This document shows positions 19,801 to 22,454 of a stretch of 22,454 bases of DNA, one piece after another; position 1 is the first letter of the stretch, and every line of letters begins with the position of its first letter. Under the pieces are notes generated by a model. That model did no database searches. It saw nothing but the letters and a program-made list of their open reading frames with translations, and was not told the origin of the DNA. The position numbers were made by a program, and so were the translations under genes. Source of the DNA: Dimargaris cristalligena (taxonomy: Eukaryota; Kickxellomycota; Dimargaritomycetes; Dimargaritales; Dimargaritaceae); NCBI GenBank assembly GCA_027576995.1, contig JANBQC010000471.1, positions 1-22,454 of the forward strand, given 5' to 3'.

Positions 19801-21799
19801 ATGGTCACTACCAGCAGCCCGCCTACTGGCGCCATTGCGCGGCCTTCTCGAATAATTCGCCAAATTCGACGTCGGCGCCGTCGCTCTAAAGCGCTCGGTA
19901 AAGCCACTGCAGCCACCATTGACCCGGAGACAACGGCGAGTAATACTCCCCCGATGGCAGAGACTCCTCACCTCACGCCATCGTCACGCGGCGCACCCCA
20001 GTATTACCTGACTGGGTCATGTAGTTTCCATAATTTGCGCGTTTTGGCTCGGCGGAATTCCACTGGGTTTATAAATAGTGACTCTCGGAAACGGATATGG
20101 TAAGCACTACGAGCTGAACGTGCCAATGTGTAATAATGGTCCGGGAATAGGTTATGATTATCCATCCACCAAATATCATATCATTACAAATAGGCGCTTT
20201 TTCTAGTGCGTGTGCGTATATACTCACAATCCATATTTTCATTTTGCTATTGACTTATTTTGCCTTGGCCGGTCCATCTAACTACCACTAGGTCAACGTT
20301 GTTATTAATTGACCGGATTAATGTGCCCCGACACCAAGGTAAGTATTATCAACACGTATACTGTTGCACGTATTCGAATCAAACCAACTAAACGGCGTTC
20401 GCTGTAGTCACATATTGACGCGTAGCTCATACCATTAACCATGCTCGCACTATGGCAATGATATTTAACCGGTACCAATTTCAGTATTGGCCCATCCCGA
20501 TGAGGCTCAGCTCAAGCTAGATGTGGGCCGCACCCATTTTCCGCTAGCACCATGTAAGTCGGCAATTCACTTTAAAATCGAGTTTTATGGCTATTGCTCA
20601 TTTATCGACTCAGGTTCTGGTGTCTGAACACCCATCCGAGATATTGCCACAACTAATGTTCGATCGCCATTTCAAATTTCTCACTATTCGGGTTCATACG
20701 CTGTATGTCGCCTGGTTTAGACCAACAGGACCAACTCACCCAAATCACTCATACGCTCCTCCGGCGGAATTCCTGGCTCCATTACTACCAGGGCCTTAAT
20801 GACATTTGCACCGTGTTTCTACTCGTGCTCGGCCCCGAATTGGCCCCCGCGGCCGCTGAAAACGCATCTCTCATATATTTCCGTGATTTTATGAGCCACG
20901 ATTTCCAAAATGTGCATATTTTCCTCGGCTGCATCTACACCCTCATCCAGCAGGAGGATTCCGCCCTCTATGAATTGATTTTAGAAACCGAACTACCGCC
21001 CTACTTTGCCACTAGCTGGATTCTAACTTGGTTCAGTCATGACTTGCGGGATATCCAGCTCGCCAGTCGTTTATTCGATTTCTTTTTGACCACCAACCCC
21101 CTTATGCCCATTTACTTTGCCACTGCCTTGGTATTGCACCATCGCTCGGCGTTATTGGCCCTGGAGCGCGAGTTCCCCATGTTGCATCAGTACTTGGGTA
21201 AAGTAGCCGGTAATTTGGATATACCTACTATCAACGTCCTCATTGCGGAAACATACCGTCTATGGCGTAAGCATTCGGCCCGGCGGCTGTTTAAATCCGG
21301 ATTCCATCGGTATTCATGTATATCGACTTACCCGGCCCTCGAAAAATGGCTGATTCAACGAGCTGACGATGGTGATGACGTTGTCCGGAGTGATCATGGC
21401 GAACATTTGGACTTGGCCAATTGCTTGCCGGACCTGGCCGAACCGCCTCCGAGTTTAGTCGACACAGGTAACGGTGACCCAAATGACAGTACCGATACTG
21501 AAAAACCCACTCCATCTGTGAAGGGAGGCAAAAACTCTTGCGCAACGCATCCATTAGATAGACCGGCGAACCACTATGAACAGCTCACTTCCACCTGGCC
21601 CCAACCGACCTCTAATGATCCTAGCCCCGGGTCTATGCGTCGGATATGGGTTCAAACGGTCGATCGACTCCGTAATTTTAACCTTTATTATAAGCCGCAT
21701 TACCATTCGCCTCAGGTCTCGCAGCAGGCTATTATGGCCATGGCGGTGTATGCAGCCGGGGCGCTGTTTTTATACCTGCAAAGCTTTCCGCCCATATAA
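19801..21799 (+). CDS. TBC-domain Rab GTPase-activating protein, TBC1D20/Gyp8-like, C-terminal membrane anchor
   Basis: Rab GAPs of this type stimulate GTP hydrolysis by Rab1/Ypt1-class proteins at the ER and Golgi. Exons: 19801-20099, 20292-20338, 20485-20553, 20721-21799; 1494 bases, 497 residues, introns 146-192 bases. The start is the first ATG of the frame. Residues 1-80 are disordered with a basic run (RRRRRRSK). The TBC domain begins at about 95. It contains HPDEAQLKLDVGR with the arginine finger Arg131 (D-x-x-R) and LHYYQGLND with the glutamine finger Gln162 (Y-x-Q), so it is predicted to be active. Further family blocks are VFLLVLGPELA, SWILTWFSHDLRD and RLFDFFLTTNPLMPIYFA. An acidic, Ser/Pro-rich linker follows. 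The last 25 residues (AIMAMAVYAAGALFLYLQ) form a tail anchor, as in TBC1D20 and Gyp8. The acceptor before exon 4 (GGTTTAG) was chosen because it keeps phase and joins the two halves of the domain. The family call is strong; the target Rab is inferred. Confidence 0.92.
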
Positions 21800-22454
21800 C
21801 CCCCCCCCCTCCGTGGGGTTCGTTTATTTGGGAAACCTAGCTATGCCACTACAACATCCTCGTTCTATCTAACTTTCGTTCACTGAATTCTAACTCGATC
21901 TGTCCTATATTTGGCCCACTTGGATTTAAATACTAATGTACTGTTATGGCTTTTAATCAGAGCCGATTCAATACAGGGTGAGTTCAGTCCAATCGTATAT
22001 AGCTTTGTTTTGAATACCAATGAAGCTAATGCTAATATACTATTTACCTTGTAAAATTTGATCCAAGTAATGAGAGTTTTGTTTTATAGTTGCACAAAAT
22101 ATACACAATTGGCCTTGGAAAATCTTACTGTCTGGTACTTTAGCGGACTTACTATAAATACTATATTAATATGTCTAATGGTATAAGAATATACAGTAAA
22201 ACTTCAATCTCAATTCCTACTACAAAGACAACCGGACCTCAAAAAAAAGAAGAAAAAAAGTTATAGCATTAACTATTCCCAAGTGGTTACCCACCTCAGT
22301 ACTAAATTAACTAATTGGAGCTTATCTTTGCAGATCTAACGGGATACAGAGTGCATCCCAATATTTGGCCACAACTGAAATGTTACGATGTTGGGCAATG
22401 TAAATAGTAATAAAATAAAAATATAATAGAAATAATACCCTCGGGTACTCGAAA
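21800..22454. other. AT-rich intergenic flank, no gene seen
   Basis: This is the 3' flank of the TBC gene. A run of nine C residues follows the stop almost directly (about 21800-21808). Beyond about 21870 the sequence becomes AT-rich like the left edge of the window. It contains an A-rich purine tract at about 22241-22260 and an AATAAAATAAAA-like run near 22409-22420. No open frame, tRNA or repeat boundary could be supported. Confidence 0.6.

Overview
This window looks like nuclear DNA of a fungus, probably an early-diverging lineage; I did not identify the species. The evidence is a set of eukaryotic housekeeping genes, many short GT-AG introns (about 130-310 bases) with GTAAGT-type donors and CTAAC/CTAAT-like branch sites, GC-rich coding sequence, and AT-rich flanks. 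I see no bacterial or viral gene, no transposase or reverse transcriptase, no CRISPR array and no tRNA or rRNA gene.

Layout. 1-1954: AT-rich, no supportable gene. 1955-6510 (minus): a very long bromodomain protein of BRD7/BRD9 type. 6511-7636: shared divergent promoter. 7637-9636 (plus): ATP12-type F1-ATPase assembly chaperone in seven exons. 9637-9922: short convergent intergenic. 9923-11680 (minus): intronless glucose-6-phosphate isomerase. 11681-13374: long non-coding interval with telomere-like motifs, a striking TTAGGG palindrome and several hairpins. 13375-15318 (minus): MIC60/mitofilin. 15319-15973: intergenic with one doubtful ORF. 15974-18872 (minus): GCNA-type SprT metalloprotease, rebuilt here from nine exons; most of the gene is broken into pieces too short to stand out as ORFs. 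18873-19800: divergent promoter with a nested inverted repeat. 19801-21799 (plus): TBC1D20/Gyp8-like Rab GAP in four exons with a C-terminal membrane anchor. 21800-22454: AT-rich, no gene.

The genes do not form one pathway. Two serve the inner mitochondrial membrane (ATP12 for F1 assembly, MIC60 for cristae), one is glycolytic (GPI), one is a chromatin reader (bromodomain), one is predicted to repair DNA-protein crosslinks (GCNA), and one is predicted to regulate ER/Golgi Rab traffic (TBC). The least explained part is the 1.7 kb non-coding interval at 11681-13374. It may hold a structured non-coding RNA, and telomerase RNA is a speculative possibility. All exon models were made by eye from splice signals, reading phase and remembered family patterns; none was checked by alignment or transcript data.
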